NCBI GenBank assembly: GCA_030144725.1
Contig: JASKMD010000014.1
Location: 1,496,350 to 1,560,349, forward strand
Direction: 5' to 3'
Source of the DNA: Haematococcus lacustris
Taxonomy: Eukaryota; Chlorophyta; Chlorophyceae; Chlamydomonadales; Haematococcaceae
DNA: 64,000 bases
The position numbers and the translations under genes are program-made. Below, piece after piece: positions 1 to 11,030 of the stretch. Numbering within the stretch: position 1 is the stretch's first letter; each line of letters opens with the position of its first letter. Below the pieces are notes generated by a model. It saw nothing but the letters and a program-made list of their open reading frames with translations, did no database searches and was not told the DNA's origin.

Positions 1-265
1 ACTTCACAGCAATCAAGGGTATCAGCACTGGATACCTGGTCAAGACGCATGCTGGGAGTTGTGACAGGTGAGACATGAGAAGCATCACTCATAAGCATAA
101 CATTCTCTGCTAGCTGAGCTCACACACAGTTTGCTTACAGGCTGAAGAGTGGTGAGGCAGGCGCATGGATGCACACATGAGATGCCATGTGGTTGGGATT
201 GGCAGCACCCAGCGACCAAGCAATGGCAGGCAGGCAGCATGGGGCAGCCATGTGGAAGTTCACCC

Positions 266-2035
266 CTACCCCTGCCCCCTGGGCGTCTGCAGCAGGCAGG
301 TTGGCTGTAGTACCAGCTGCAGGCAGCGCTGCGTACTTTTGGAGGTGGATGGTGAGGTGGACGAGGAAGGCAGGGTTGGGGCCTGACGGTCGATGCGGAC
401 CTTGTAGGTGTTGCCAGCACTTAGTCTGGGTGAGGTACAGCCTGGCGGTGTTGCCTGCTCTGCTATGGCCTGCTCTGCTGCAACCCCGCCACCTTCAGTG
501 CTAGTCAAGGCCTTGACGTTCTCCATCCTCAGGTGCAAGGCTGCTGCCTCCTGCTGCTGTGGGCCCTTCATGACCTTCTTCTTCTGAATCTCCTCCATCA
601 CCCCTTGTGACTTGAGCCATGTGGGATGAGGTGCCAGCTCCACCAGCTGCTGCCTGACCAGCACCTGGCGCCCTCCTCCAGCAGCAGGGCAGACCAGGCC
701 GGGGCGCACCAGGAACAGGGGCCGGCTGCAAGGGGCAGGCAGGGCAGGGGCAGCAGCAGCACAGCTCACCACCTGACAGCCACCAGGGGCAGCGGGGTGG
801 GCTGCAGCACCCAGGGCCCCTCCTGCCCTCCCCTCCCCCTCACCTGCTCTGCACCTTGCCCAGCAGCTGACGCACAGGCGCCTCACACGCCCGCTGCCCC
901 TCAGGCGTCGCCCAGTCCTCAAGGCTGCTCACCAGCTGCAGACCAGGGCAGCTGCCCTGCAGGCTGGCCAGCAGCAGGTTGACCCGGGCCATAGCAGCAG
1001 CCACGGCCAGCAGCAGAGGCATGACATAGCTGCAAGCATCAGGGTCGCTCTCCAGGTTAAGCTGCTGCTGCAAGCGATTCAACATGACCTGAGTGCGCTC
1101 CTGCACTCCCTTAGTGTGAAGAGAAGCGGCAGCCTGCTGCTGGATGAGGGCAGGACTGTTGGAAAGAGCCAGGTTTTCCTGTGCCCCTGGCTGCATGGCC
1201 TGGAGGCCCAGAGTCAGGATCTGGTCAAGCAATGCGTCGCTGCATGTCTGCTCGTCCTCCCAGCTCAGCGGAGGCAGTGCGTCTCCAACCACCTGCTTTG
1301 CGGCCTGCAGCAGCCGCTGCACCAGGGGATGCTGGCGGCACTGCTGTGATGCCAGGGTCACAGCCAGCCGCTGCACTGCCTCAGTTAGCTTGGCCAGGGT
1401 CAGGGTCAGCAGGGGTGCTACAAACCCAGGCAGGTCAGCCATGGGGTCAGCTGCAGCAGCCCTGGGTGCAGCCACAAAGGTGGCTGGATGGCTGGCAGCA
1501 ACTGAGCTGACGAATCCAGCTGGAGGACCTGGCAGGCTGGCAGCAGCTGGGCTGATGAACCCAGCTGGGGGGCCTGGCAGCCTGGCAGCAGCTGGGCTGA
1601 CTGGTCCAGCTGGGGGGCCTGGCAGGCTAGCAGCAGCTGGGCTGGTGAGGTCTGCTGGTGAGGGGCCAGGCAGACTAGCTGCTGGGCAGTCTGTGTGAGT
1701 GCCCTGATTCTCAGCTGGGGGAGAAGTAAGACCGCCAATGCTAGCAGGCAATGGATAGGTGGGAGCCACGGGTGGGGTGGGGCCTGCATGGCCTGTCAGG
1801 GGGCTACCTGGCCTGTGGCCTGACTCAGTCGCTTGTGGGCTCGCAGCCGTGAACCCAACTAAGCCAAGGGCCAGGGTCACAGCCGTGGCTGCAGCAACAC
1901 GGCCTGCAGTGAATAGGTGTGCTAGTCCTGCAGGTGGCACCACAGCTGCCTGTGTGGCGGGTGCTGAATCAGGTGGGCTGGTGGCTGCAGGGCCAGCTGC
2001 ACCCTCAGCAGTCAGCATGCCATCAGGCAGGTGCA

Positions 2036-2082
<47 letters not shown>

Positions 2083-5000
2083 GCTTGTTGCTGCTGTTGT
2101 TGTGGTTGCTGCTGCTGCTGGCCAGGCTTGACCTCCGCCTTGGTTGAGGTTGCATCCAATGCTGTTGAGGCGGTGTCAGACCTGCTGTCGGACCTGCTGA
2201 GCGATTGCCAATCTTCATTACCGGAGGTGCTGGATGAGCCAGGAGTGCTCTGGTCTTCATTCTCAGGCTGATCTGACACAATGTCATACTCCTCAGTGTC
2301 TATGCTGTCGCCATCAGTGCAGCTACCCCTCGGCGTGGCTGCTGCTGTTGCTGTAGCTGCTGCCTGCGTCCTTGCAATCGCTGCCCCTGCCCCTGCCTCT
2401 GCCCCTGTTGCCATATTGGCAGATGTTGTGAGACTGGCAGCAACTGCATGCCGGGCTGTACTGGCTGCAGCCCCTGCCTCATCAGCTGCATGGCTAGGCA
2501 AGACCTCAGCAGCAGCCTCCTGACATGGTTCAGCCTCATCATACAACTGGCTAGACCCCTCCTCCTCCTCCTCCTCCTCCTCCTCCTCCTCTTCCTCCCT
2601 CCCCTCCACTGCCGGCCCCTTCACCTTCTCCCACCCCTCTGCCTCTACTTCATCCTCTGCCTCCGTCCCTGTCATCTCCTTTGCCTCCACCCCTCCCCAC
2701 TTCATGCCCAGCCCCACCATCCCCTCCTCCTCAGCTTTGCCGGCTGGCGGAGCCCCAGCTTCTGCCTGAACCTCTGCCAGGGAAGTGAGCGGCACTGGAA
2801 GAAAGCCTGGCTGACTGAAGGGCTGCGGCCCGCCATTGCCCAGCTGGTCTTGATCTTGCACTGAGACATGTCTCTCAGCAGTGTAAGCAATGCTGAGCGG
2901 TACATATGGGTGGCTGGCATACTGCCCCCAATGACGACTGTGCTGCTGCAGCTCCCTCTGCCTTGCCCCCTCAACTGCCTGCTGTTGCTGCTGCTCCTGC
3001 CATACTGGGTCCGGCACCATCTCCACCAGCTGCTGCCTGACCAGCACCTGGCGCCCTCCTCCAGCAGCAGGGCAGGCCAGGCCGGGGCGCACCAGGAACA
3101 GGGGCCGGCTGCAAGGGGCAGGCAGGGCAGGGGCAGCAGCAGCACAGCTCACCACCTGACAGCCACCAGGGGCAGCGGGGTGGGCTGCAGCACCCAGGGC
3201 CCCTCCTGCCCTCCCCTCCCCCTCACCTGCTCTGCACCTTGCCCAGCAGCTGACGCACAGGCGCCTCACACGCCCGCTGCCCCTCAGGCGCCGCCCAGTC
3301 CTCAAGGCTGCTCACCAGCTGCAGACCAGGGCAGCTGCCCTGAAGGCCTGTGACAAGCAGCTGGGTGCGTGTGGCGGCAGCAGCCACAGCTTGCATCTGG
3401 TGCCCAAGGAAGCTCTTGGCAGCAGCGTCCGTGTCCAGCCCCAGCTGCTGCTCTACGCGCTGCTGGACGTCAGCCTGCATGCTCGCCAGCTGCAGCCCAG
3501 CTTCCCTGGTGGCAGTGTGTGATGGTGCCTGCTGCTGCGCCACCAGGAACAGGGTGCTGCTCTTAGCCTGCTGCAGCTGCTGCATGGCTGCCTGCAGGTC
3601 AGTGCGCCCAGACTCAGGGCAGCTGGCAAGGCAAGTGTCGAAGGGTGAGAGGGGCGGCCAGGGCAGCTGCTGCACAGTCCTCAGGGTCAGGGTCAGCACG
3701 TGGCTGTGCAGGGCAGCACTGGCGGCATTGCTGTCCCAGCTGCTGATGCCCAGATCATATCCCACCTCTGCCCCTGCTGCACTAACCCCAGCCTCTTCCT
3801 TAGCTGCCTGCAGCAGCCGCTGCACGATGGGGTGGCCCATGCTGCTGCCCTGTGTCAATACAGCTGCCAGCTGCTCCACTGCCACGCTCAGCTGGTCCAG
3901 GCACTCCCGCTGCTCCACACAGCCAAAGCCCATGGGGAAGCTGCTGCCGCCACCGCCACGCACAGCTGGGGTTTGGGGCTGGGCCTGACCCCTTCCTGTG
4001 CCATTATCATGGCCTGCACTGGTGCTAGTTGTGGTCAGGGCCAGCTGGGACTGGGCAGACGCAAGCTGTTCCTGCACACCACATGCAGGCATCAGGGAGA
4101 GCCACTGGCAGCAAGTGACAGCCTGCATGCCATGATGGCAGTCGGGCAGCGGCAAGCAGCACCTTGATAGCGCGCATGTCTGCCAGCATGTCCTCCTCTG
4201 CCGCATTGGCTGATGACAGCCGCTCCTCCATCATCTCCATCTCCTCCCGCTCCCTGGTCAGGTCCTGCTGCAGGTCAGCTGCCTGGGCCTGTGCAGGTGA
4301 CAGGCAGGAGTTCCTTGTAATGAACTGTTTTCCCTGCATGACGTCCACAGGGCATGACTCCGGCACAGTGCTCCAAGCATGATGTCATACAGGGTGACAT
4401 GATGTCATAGCTGACAGAGCAGCAGGCCCTGACTGACACGGCAGCAGCTGGGTGCCTGATCAATTTTGATCAGCTACTTGCCTTGCCAGCCTCCACCCTC
4501 CTGAGCAACTCTTGCTTCTCCTTGGCCACCTGTTGCTGCTGCCTCTGCTTCTCAGCCTGAAGTGCCTTCACCTGCTGCCTGGCCTCACTCAGCTGCCGGT
4601 CAGCCACCTGCTGAGCTGCAGTCAGGCGGTGCACCTGCTGCTCAAACGACCTCTGTTTGGACTGCCAGTCAGATTCAGCCCGCTGCAGTGCTAACCTGCA
4701 CTCCTCAGTTACCTGCTGCCGCTGCTCTCGCTCTGCCTCCAGCTGCTGGGTAACCTGATTCAGCTCTGATGCAGACCCCTGGAGCTGCTGCTGCAAGAGC
4801 GTACTCTGGTGCGCGTGCTGCTGAGACAGCTGCTGCAACTGCTGCTGGCCCTGCTGCTGCAATGTCACCACCATGCTGTGCAGCTTGCTTGCAGAACGGG
4901 GCAAGACCACACCGTCAGCATCAATGCAGCGTCTCCTGCAGGTGTTCACGGTCATCATGGCAGACTGACAGGCTCACGGAGGCCTGACGACGTCGCCTGG

Positions 5001-5274
5001 TAATGTTGACCAGGCGAGTAGCTTACCGCGTGCCGATTCCCAGGCGCGAAAGTATCGACGCGCAAGTCCCGTCGCAAGGGTGGGAGCCGCTTGGGATTTG
5101 ACACCCCGCTGTTTCACGGGCCCCGGCCCCGGAGCTGCGCGCCATGCCATCTGGTGGCGTTGGGGGTAGAATTTCGAGCGATACGTGGGCGCTGTCAGTG
5201 TGCGCTGCCGCGTGGCCCTCCTTTGCAGGCTCGGACTCGGCTAGGTTTTTGCGCTTGCTTTTCGTGTTGCCCAT
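266..5274 (-). CDS. CCL1: two-module member of the unrecognised CCL family (1465 aa)
   Basis: Function not recognised. Six exons: 5274-5027, 4935-4482, 4288-4163, 4071-3227, 3108-844 and 725-266. All phases agree and the coding length is 4398 nt. The start ATG at 5274 opens MGNTKSKRKN, and exon 1 ends in a short cysteine motif (PCDGTC). Exons 2 and 3 are Gln/Glu-rich coiled coil. Exon 4 is a helical domain ending in VSSLEDWAAPEGQ...LLGKVQS, and exon 5 opens with RPLFLVRPGLACPAAGGG. Exon 5 also holds acidic and poly-Q runs and a second helical domain with its own VSSLEDW core, so this copy carries the module twice. Exon 6 repeats RPLFLVRPG and ends in a unique Ser/Thr-rich tail. Intron 2 seems to be GC-AG (AAG|GCAAGT); a GT site 15 bases earlier would also keep frame. 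Expression is not shown. Confidence 0.72.
2036..2593 (-). repeat. Trinucleotide runs coding poly-Gln (2036-2120) and poly-Glu (about 2558-2600) in CCL1
   Basis: The plus strand shows an almost pure CTG run near 2038-2081, followed by interrupted CTG/TTG triplets, and a CTC run near 2558-2593. Read on the minus strand in the CCL1 exon 5 frame they encode poly-Gln and poly-Glu. They keep frame and are likely length-variable. Confidence 0.9.
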
Positions 5275-5753
5275 CACGGTCTGGCTGTCACCTGTGGCTA
5301 AGGTCAAGAAGCGCGGAAGCTCGACGAGGGCTGCGCGGCCACTGGGTTTGGCTAGGCCTTACCTTTGCGCTTCCTGGCGCCACGTGTCACAGGTTCAGTG
5401 CCTCGCTCCGTTTCAGGCATGCCAGGTGCGGCCCGCGGTGATGGTTTGGAATTTTCACGGTGTGCGGGGCCGGCAATAATGTTATTGCCATGCTGATGCC
5501 CGGGGTCATTCGACGTCGTCTCAATCAATCATCCGCAAGCTGAGCGGAGCCTATGAGCTGCTATGTGCCTCCCTACACCTGTCATTGGCGAGGCTACAAC
5601 AAGGTTGTGTATCTCCTTGCCTGTCTCGTTTGAGCCACACTCGGCGATGTGCAAATGTTCAGATATCTAAAAACTCAGCTTTTACTTCAGTACCGTCGTT
5701 TGTCGTGAGTCCTATTATGAGAATGATTATGACATGACTTATGCGAGTTAGGG
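5275..5753. other. Gene-poor spacer upstream of CCL1
   Basis: No convincing gene. The base composition becomes less GC-rich towards 5700. The CCL1 promoter should lie here, but I see no clear element. Confidence 0.4.
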
Positions 5754-6258
5754 ATGACCACCCTGACAAGGGGCCGGTTTGTGGTGCCGCATTGGCAGAT
5801 TTCATCCAGTACAGCCAGCTGCAGAACAGCAGGTGGGAGCTTTATTGCGCGCAGAGTTGAGACGGATAAGGTCAGCATAGCAGTGCACTTCCTCCGCAGC
5901 CAGGCGGTCAAGGAGGCAGAGGAGCTGCCCTATACAGGGCGTAAGCTCACAGCCAACAACGACGTCAACCCCGACAACCACATTGCTGTTGGGGTGGACC
6001 CAGGCGTCACCCAGGCCATCATGGCAGCTGAAGCATGACAGCGGGCTTACCAAAATCAAGCTAGACACAACTCGTTGGTCAGCTGCCATCGAGCCACAGC
6101 TGAAGCTGCTGTCAGCTGCCACCCCAGCTGACACCACCCTGGACAGCCTCCAGGCCCGCATCCTGGCTCTCGAAGCCACATGGGACGCGCGGTGGGAGGA
6201 GTACCTCAAGCCACGGTGGCGCAGGCAGCGGTCGGGGCTGTACCATGCCAAGGTATAG
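5754..6258 (+). pseudogene. Fanzor/TnpB-like nuclease, broken N-terminal and RuvC-I part
   Basis: Two overlapping frames carry one protein-like sequence. The first (5754-6038) ends in NHIAVGVDPGVTQAI, a RuvC-I-like motif in which the Asp of GVDPG would be the catalytic residue. The second (from about 6024) continues with QLKHDSGLTK and LEATWDARWEEYLKPRW, the kind of segment I recall after RuvC-I in algal transposon-borne Fanzor-like proteins. The frame change plus missing residues near 6020 point to a deletion, so the gene is broken. The sequence after YHAK reads GTATAG, a possible splice donor leading into the minisatellite. Family assignment rests on motif recall, not a search. Another RNase H-fold transposase is the alternative. 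Confidence 0.5.
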
Positions 6259-7519
6259 CCTGACCTGACCTGACCTGACCTGACCTGACCTGACCTGACC
6301 TGACCTGACCTGACCTGACCTGACCTGACCTGACCTGACCTGACCTGACCTGACCTGACCTGACCTGACCTGACCTGACCTGACCTGACCTGACCTGACC
6401 TGACCTGACCTGACCTGACCTGACCTGACCTGACCTGACCTGACCTGACCTGACCTGACCTGACCTGACCTGACCTGACCTGACCTGACCTGACCTGACC
6501 TGACCTGACCTGACCTGACCTGACCTGACCTGACCTGACCTGACCTGACCTGACCTGACCTGACCCTGACCCTGACCCTGACCCTGACCCTGACCCTGAC
6601 CCTGACCCTGACCCTGACCCTGACCCTGACCCTGACCTGACCCTGACCTGACCCTGCCCCTGCCCCTGCCCCTGCCCCTGCCCCTGCCCCTGCCCCTGCC
6701 CCTGCCCCTGCCCCTGCCCCTGCCCCTGCCCCTGCCCCTGCCCCTGCCCCTGCCCCTGCCCCTGCCCCTGCCCCTGCCCCTGCCCCTGCCCCTGCCCCTG
6801 CCCCTGCCCCTGCCCCTGCCCCTGCCCCTGCCCCTGCCCCTGCCCCTGCCCCTGACCCTGACCCTGACCCTGACCCTGACCCTGACCCTGACCCTGACCC
6901 TGACCCTGACCCTGACCCTGACCCTGACCCTGACCCTGACCCTGACCCTGACCCTGACCCTGACCCTGACCCTGACCCTGACCCTGACCCTGACCCTGAC
7001 CCTGACCCTGACCCTGACCCTGACCCTGACCCTGACCCTGACCCTGACCCTGACCCTGACCCTGACCCTGACCCTGACCCTGACCCTGACCCTGACCCTG
7101 ACCCTGACCCTGACCCTGACCCTGACCCTGACCCTGACCCTGACCCTGACCCTGACCCTGACCCTGACCCTGACCCTGACCCTGACCCTGACCCTGACCC
7201 TGACCCTGACCCTGACCCTGACCCTGACCCTGACCCTGACCCTGACCCTGACCCTGACCCTGACCCTGACCCTGACCCTGACCCTGACCCTGACCCTGAC
7301 CCTGACCCTGACCCTGACCCTGACCCTGACCCTGACCCTGACCCTGACCCTGACCCTGACCCTGACCCTGACCCTGACCCTGACCCTGACCCTGACCCTG
7401 ACCCTGACCCTGACCCTGACCCTGACCCTGACCCTGACCCTGACCCTGACCCTGACCCTGACCCTGACCCTGACCCTGACCCTGACCCTGACCCTGACCC
7501 TGACCCTGACCCTGACCCA
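6257..7519. repeat. Compound minisatellite (TGACC)n-(TGACCC)n-(TGCCCC)n-(TGACCC)n
   Basis: About 1.26 kb of short tandem repeats in four blocks: a 5-bp unit TGACC from about 6260 to 6562, a 6-bp unit TGACCC to about 6640, TGCCCC from about 6652 to 6850, then TGACCC to about 7517. The units differ by one inserted or substituted base, which suggests local expansion of variants. On the other strand the main unit reads TCAGGG, a telomere-like hexamer. All three long open frames through it are artefacts of the repeat. Confidence 0.97.
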
Positions 7520-7559
7520 GCCAGGGTGGGTGGGGGGTTAAGGGGGTGCGGTAGAGGTT

Positions 7560-8089
7560 TTGCAAGGTGGTGGAGCAGCCTAGCAGCCTGTTCCGCACCA
7601 GCCGTGTCAGCTCGTCTTTGCACGCCCCCCAGCCTTGTGAGCTGCACCTGCCACGAGACCGGATTAGGCCTGCAGACTGGGTACCCCCAGCAGGCCGGGT
7701 CGCCCAGCGGCTGGTACGCCCAGCCTGGAGCCAGCGGCATCGTAAGTATGTGCGGGGCCCACTGAGGTGCCCATGCCCAGGACCCACCTCCCCCTCCCCC
7801 TGCCTGAGAGCCGGCCCCTCCCCCAGCCTTGGACCAGGCCTCCCCTGCTGCACCTGGCCCAGTCCCACCACCCCAGGGCCCCCCATGGGGCAGGTGGCTG
7901 GACCGGGACACTAACGGATGCCTGAACTTCCAGTGCATTGGGGAAAGCATGCAGCGCCTCCTCAAGCTGTGCAGCTGGAAGGACCGGGAAGCTCTGCCCC
8001 CCTTTGGCGAGGAGTACCAGCAGGGCTACAAGCTGGTCAATGACCGGCTGCCCAAAGGCAGGCAGCGGCTGCTCCGGGCTGCTGAGTAA
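7560..8089 (+). pseudogene. Fanzor/TnpB-like nuclease, C-terminal RuvC-III part
   Basis: From about 7567 the frame reads VVEQPSS..FRTSRVSS and then WVPPAGRVAQRLVRPAWSQ. After a frame change (about 7745-7880) comes RWLDRDTNGCLNFQ, ending at a stop at 8089 after LVNDRLPKGRQRLLRAAE. The DRDTNGCLN segment matches the DRDxNAAxN pattern of RuvC-III in TnpB and Fanzor proteins. A CAAG just before GTGGTGGAG could be a splice acceptor pairing with the donor-like GTATAG at 6256, which would put the whole minisatellite in an intron. I see no clear RuvC-II glutamate block between the halves, so a working enzyme is unlikely. Confidence 0.5.
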
Positions 8090-8167
8090 GGGCGGGGCAT
8101 TGAAGGTCGGGCCCGCAACCACCCGTAGTTTTGACAGGCTATTAGCCCTTCTAACAAAAAGCTACTA

Positions 8168-8677
8168 CTGTAGTGATACGCCCTGTTGGTGATACGCTGA
8201 TTTGGTGAAACCCGAAAAACGGTCCCAAAGGCCCTATTGGCACATATTTGGTGACAACGCCTGGCTCAAACATTGAAGTGATACATGTTTGGTGACTCTC
8301 TATCCTCAATACATCTACGAAGCCAGAGGCTGCCAAGTGCAACACCTAGCAATAGCACATTGTCCACATATGTATTTGTTCACTACTGGGGCAGCCGCCT
8401 TCGAGCACTGAAGCGTGTGGCTGCTTCCATCACAGCCTCATCATCCTCACTATCACTCTCGCCCTCACCGCTATCAGAATCTATGGGCAGCATCTATGGG
8501 CTGAAGGATCGAGGTCTGCAAGCTCTGTTTCAGCTTTGGCGCCATATACCATAGAGTTATGATGAACTTGAGGGTGCTGCTACAAATTTGGTGACAGCCG
8601 CATGCTCAAACAAATGGTGATACAATTTGGCGACAAATTAAACTTGGTGAAATCACCAACAAGGCGTATCACTACGG
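8168..8677. mobile_element. Short DNA transposon (MITE-like) with TA flanks and terminal inverted repeats
   Basis: The left end CTGTAGTGATACGCC at 8168 is matched, inverted, by GGCGTATCACTACGG ending at 8677, with one mismatch; the match continues into a TTGTTGGTGAT block. Both ends abut TA (8166-8167 and 8678-8679), fitting a TA target duplication. Inside, ATTTGGTGA-type subrepeats occur near both ends. There is no transposase, so it is probably non-autonomous. Confidence 0.75.
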
Positions 8678-9035
8678 TATATGTTGTTCCATGTTGAATG
8701 AGTTATATTTGATTGCCTAGCCAGGTTGAGCAGCCTGACATGTCTGACCAAAGAGTCACAACCCGCAAGGCCCGCTGGGACAGGTTACTCAACACAAGCA
8801 ACCAAGCCACACGGGTTTTGTCTATGGCATGGTGCACCACAGGTATGCGCATGGCATCGGTACCCAGAGTGGCTGGGGTGCTGAAGCGGTGTTACGACAA
8901 GGTGGGTACAGATTGGGCATGGCGTGGCGGGGCAGGGCAGGGTGGTGCGTTGGGGCCAGCAGCAGTGGGGCGACTACCAGGTCACCAGGCCTGCAGGTTG
9001 GAGGCACCCAGTGAGGCATTTGGGCCATTGCCTGC

Positions 9036-9180
9036 TCCGCCCAGCCAGCCAGTCCATGGTCTGATGTGGTGCCCAGTAGTGGCCCCGCACCTCCACAGCC
9101 CCCACGCAGCCAAGGGCCCATGCAGCCAGCAGCCACAAAGGCTGGGCCCACTACTCCCCCGTACTCCCCCGGCAGGTCGG
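9036..9180 (+). pseudogene. Scrap of a second Fanzor-like gene
   Basis: One frame reads PVHGLMWCPVVAPHLHSPHAAKG. I recall such a VxGLMWCPVV segment from the zinc-ribbon-like region before RuvC-III in algal copies. The first copy has a degenerate counterpart (KYVRGPLRCPCP near 7745). No catalytic motif is left. The stretch from 8680 to 9035 shows nothing else I can name. Confidence 0.35.
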
Positions 9181-9208
9181 TCAACAGGCAAACAGGCAGA
9201 CAGACACC

Positions 9209-11030
9209 CTAGGTGGCTGCAAACACGCCCATGCCCTGCTGGCAAAACACAAACTTGGCTGGTGGCAGCGCCTTCGTCATGATGTCGGCTACCATGCCCT
9301 CCGTGCTGCAATAAGCAAAGTGCACCTCCCCCCGGGCTGCCCGCTCCCGTGCAAAGTGATGATGCACATCGATGTGCTTGCTGCGGTTGCTGGCAATGGG
9401 ATTCTTCAGCAGCTTGAGAGCGGCCTGGTTGTCACACCAGATGCTGATGCTGCCGTCCGGCAGCTCAAGGTCATGCAGCAGCTTGCGCAACCACAGACCC
9501 TCCTTGACAGCTGAGGCGGCGGCCATGTACTCAGCCTCCGCGGTGGCAGCAGCCACTGTAGGCTGGAGGCGGCTGGACCAGCTGACAGCTGTGCCCCCCA
9601 GCGTAAACACATACCCCGTGGTGGAGCGGCGGGTGTCTGCATCACCCGCATAGTCCGCATCACAATAGCCCTGCATCTCCCGCCCACCCCCGAACAACAA
9701 CCCGTGCCCCGCTGTGCCCTTGACAAAGCTGAGCACGCAGCGCGCGGCCTGCCAATGCTGCTCTGTGGGCGCGGCCATGTACCTGGCCAAGGCTCCCACC
9801 GCGAACGTGATGTCCGGGCGGGTGCAGCAGGCCAGGTACAGCAAGCTTCCCACCAGCCCGCTGTAGCTGTGCAGACCTGTGTCTAGTTGCGTGCCCTCTC
9901 GGGCCAGCTTGACACCAGGGCTCATCGGCACAGCCTTGGCATTGGCCTCAGCCATGCCGTAGCTGCTGACCAGCTCCGACACAAAGCGCGGCTGACTGAG
10001 CAGCAAGGTGCGCTGCGCGCGATCCCGGCTGATCTGCATCCCCAAGAACAGCTGCGTGGGCCCCAGATCCTTGATGGCAAAGGCAGCTGACAGCTGCTGC
10101 TTGACAAAGCTGAGGCTGCTGCTGTCCCCCTTGCTGGTGCAAATCAGGCAATCATCCACATACACGAGAAGCCACACTGTGCCTGCAGGACGCACCAGGG
10201 AGAAGAGGCCTGGGTCAGCCTGGGAGGCTGTGAAACCCATGCCCTCCAGCTCCTGCTTCAGGCGTGTGTGCCAGGCACGAGGTGCCTGGCGCAGCCCGTA
10301 AAGGGCGCGCTGCAGCTGACACACCTTGCTGCTGCCCCCCTGCTCAAACCCCACTGGCTGCTGCATGTAGATCACCTCCCCTGGCTCTAGGTGCCCGTTC
10401 AGGAAGGCTGCTTCAACATCCACCTGGTGGACCTCCATATCCTCAGCGGCTGCCTTGGCTAGCAGCGCACGGAGGGTGGCATGCTTGCTGACGGGAGCCC
10501 ACACCTCCTCTACATCTACACCCAGCTGCTGATGAAACCCCTTGACTACGAGGCGCGCCTTGAAGCGCTCGATGCTGCCCGTCGCACCCCTCTTGACCTT
10601 GAGCACCCACATACACGGCAACACCTTGCTGCCCCTGGGACACTCTACCAGGCTCCAGGTCTGGTTTGCATGCAGCCCGGCCAGCTCATCAAGCATGGCC
10701 TGGCGCCACTGCTCGGCTCGAGGGCCAGACAGCGCTTGCTGCACTGTGGGCGTGTCACACTCTTCCCCTGCATCTCCCACTGCGCTGGCCATGAGCCCCG
10801 GGGAGTACCTGTGGGGTGGCTGCCGATCGCGCTGAGACCTGCGAACATCAGGCGGCAACGCCGGCGGCGGCACGGGCAAATCTGCATCCCTGCTCCCACT
10901 GACCCCGCTGTCGCTGAGATCCCCAGTCCCACTAGCACCATTGCTGGCACTGCTGCGCAGAGCCCACCCGGCCCACTCAGGGCGCAGAGCCCACCCGGCC
11001 AGGCCAAGAGTAAGGCCGCTCAGCCCAGGG
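9209..11030 (-). mobile_element. Ty1/copia retrotransposon fragment: reverse transcriptase and RNase H
   Basis: One long frame runs from at least 10879 to the stop at 9209 and stays open upstream to about 11030. In order it shows a copia linker (RRSQRDRQPPHRYSP), the start of reverse transcriptase (WVLKVKRGATGSIERFKARL), the polymerase box LVYVDDCLI, and RNase H with CDADYAGDADTRRSTTGY, AEAEYMAA and WCDNQAALKLL. The end is typical of copia Pol: SKHIDVHHHFARE, then VADIMTKALP. These catalytic residues are intact. The frame continues upstream only as low-complexity sequence; I find no integrase, protease, Gag or long terminal repeats, so this is a 5'-truncated copy. It sits between CCL1 and CCL2, opposite in strand to the Fanzor fragments. 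Confidence 0.93.

Noticed and set aside
840..922. A recurring minus- or plus-strand reading MRTGRRLRGSGRVRRLCV through the core exon in every CCL copy
   Set aside because: It is the core exon in a wrong frame running on through the intron. The correct frame ends at AG|GTGAGG and joins RPLFLVRPG in phase.
5802..7965. Two minus-strand open frames of over 600 codons made of Gly-Gln, Gly-Ser and Val-Arg runs
   Set aside because: They are translations of the TGACC/TGACCC/TGCCCC minisatellite, open in several frames at once, with no protein-like ends.
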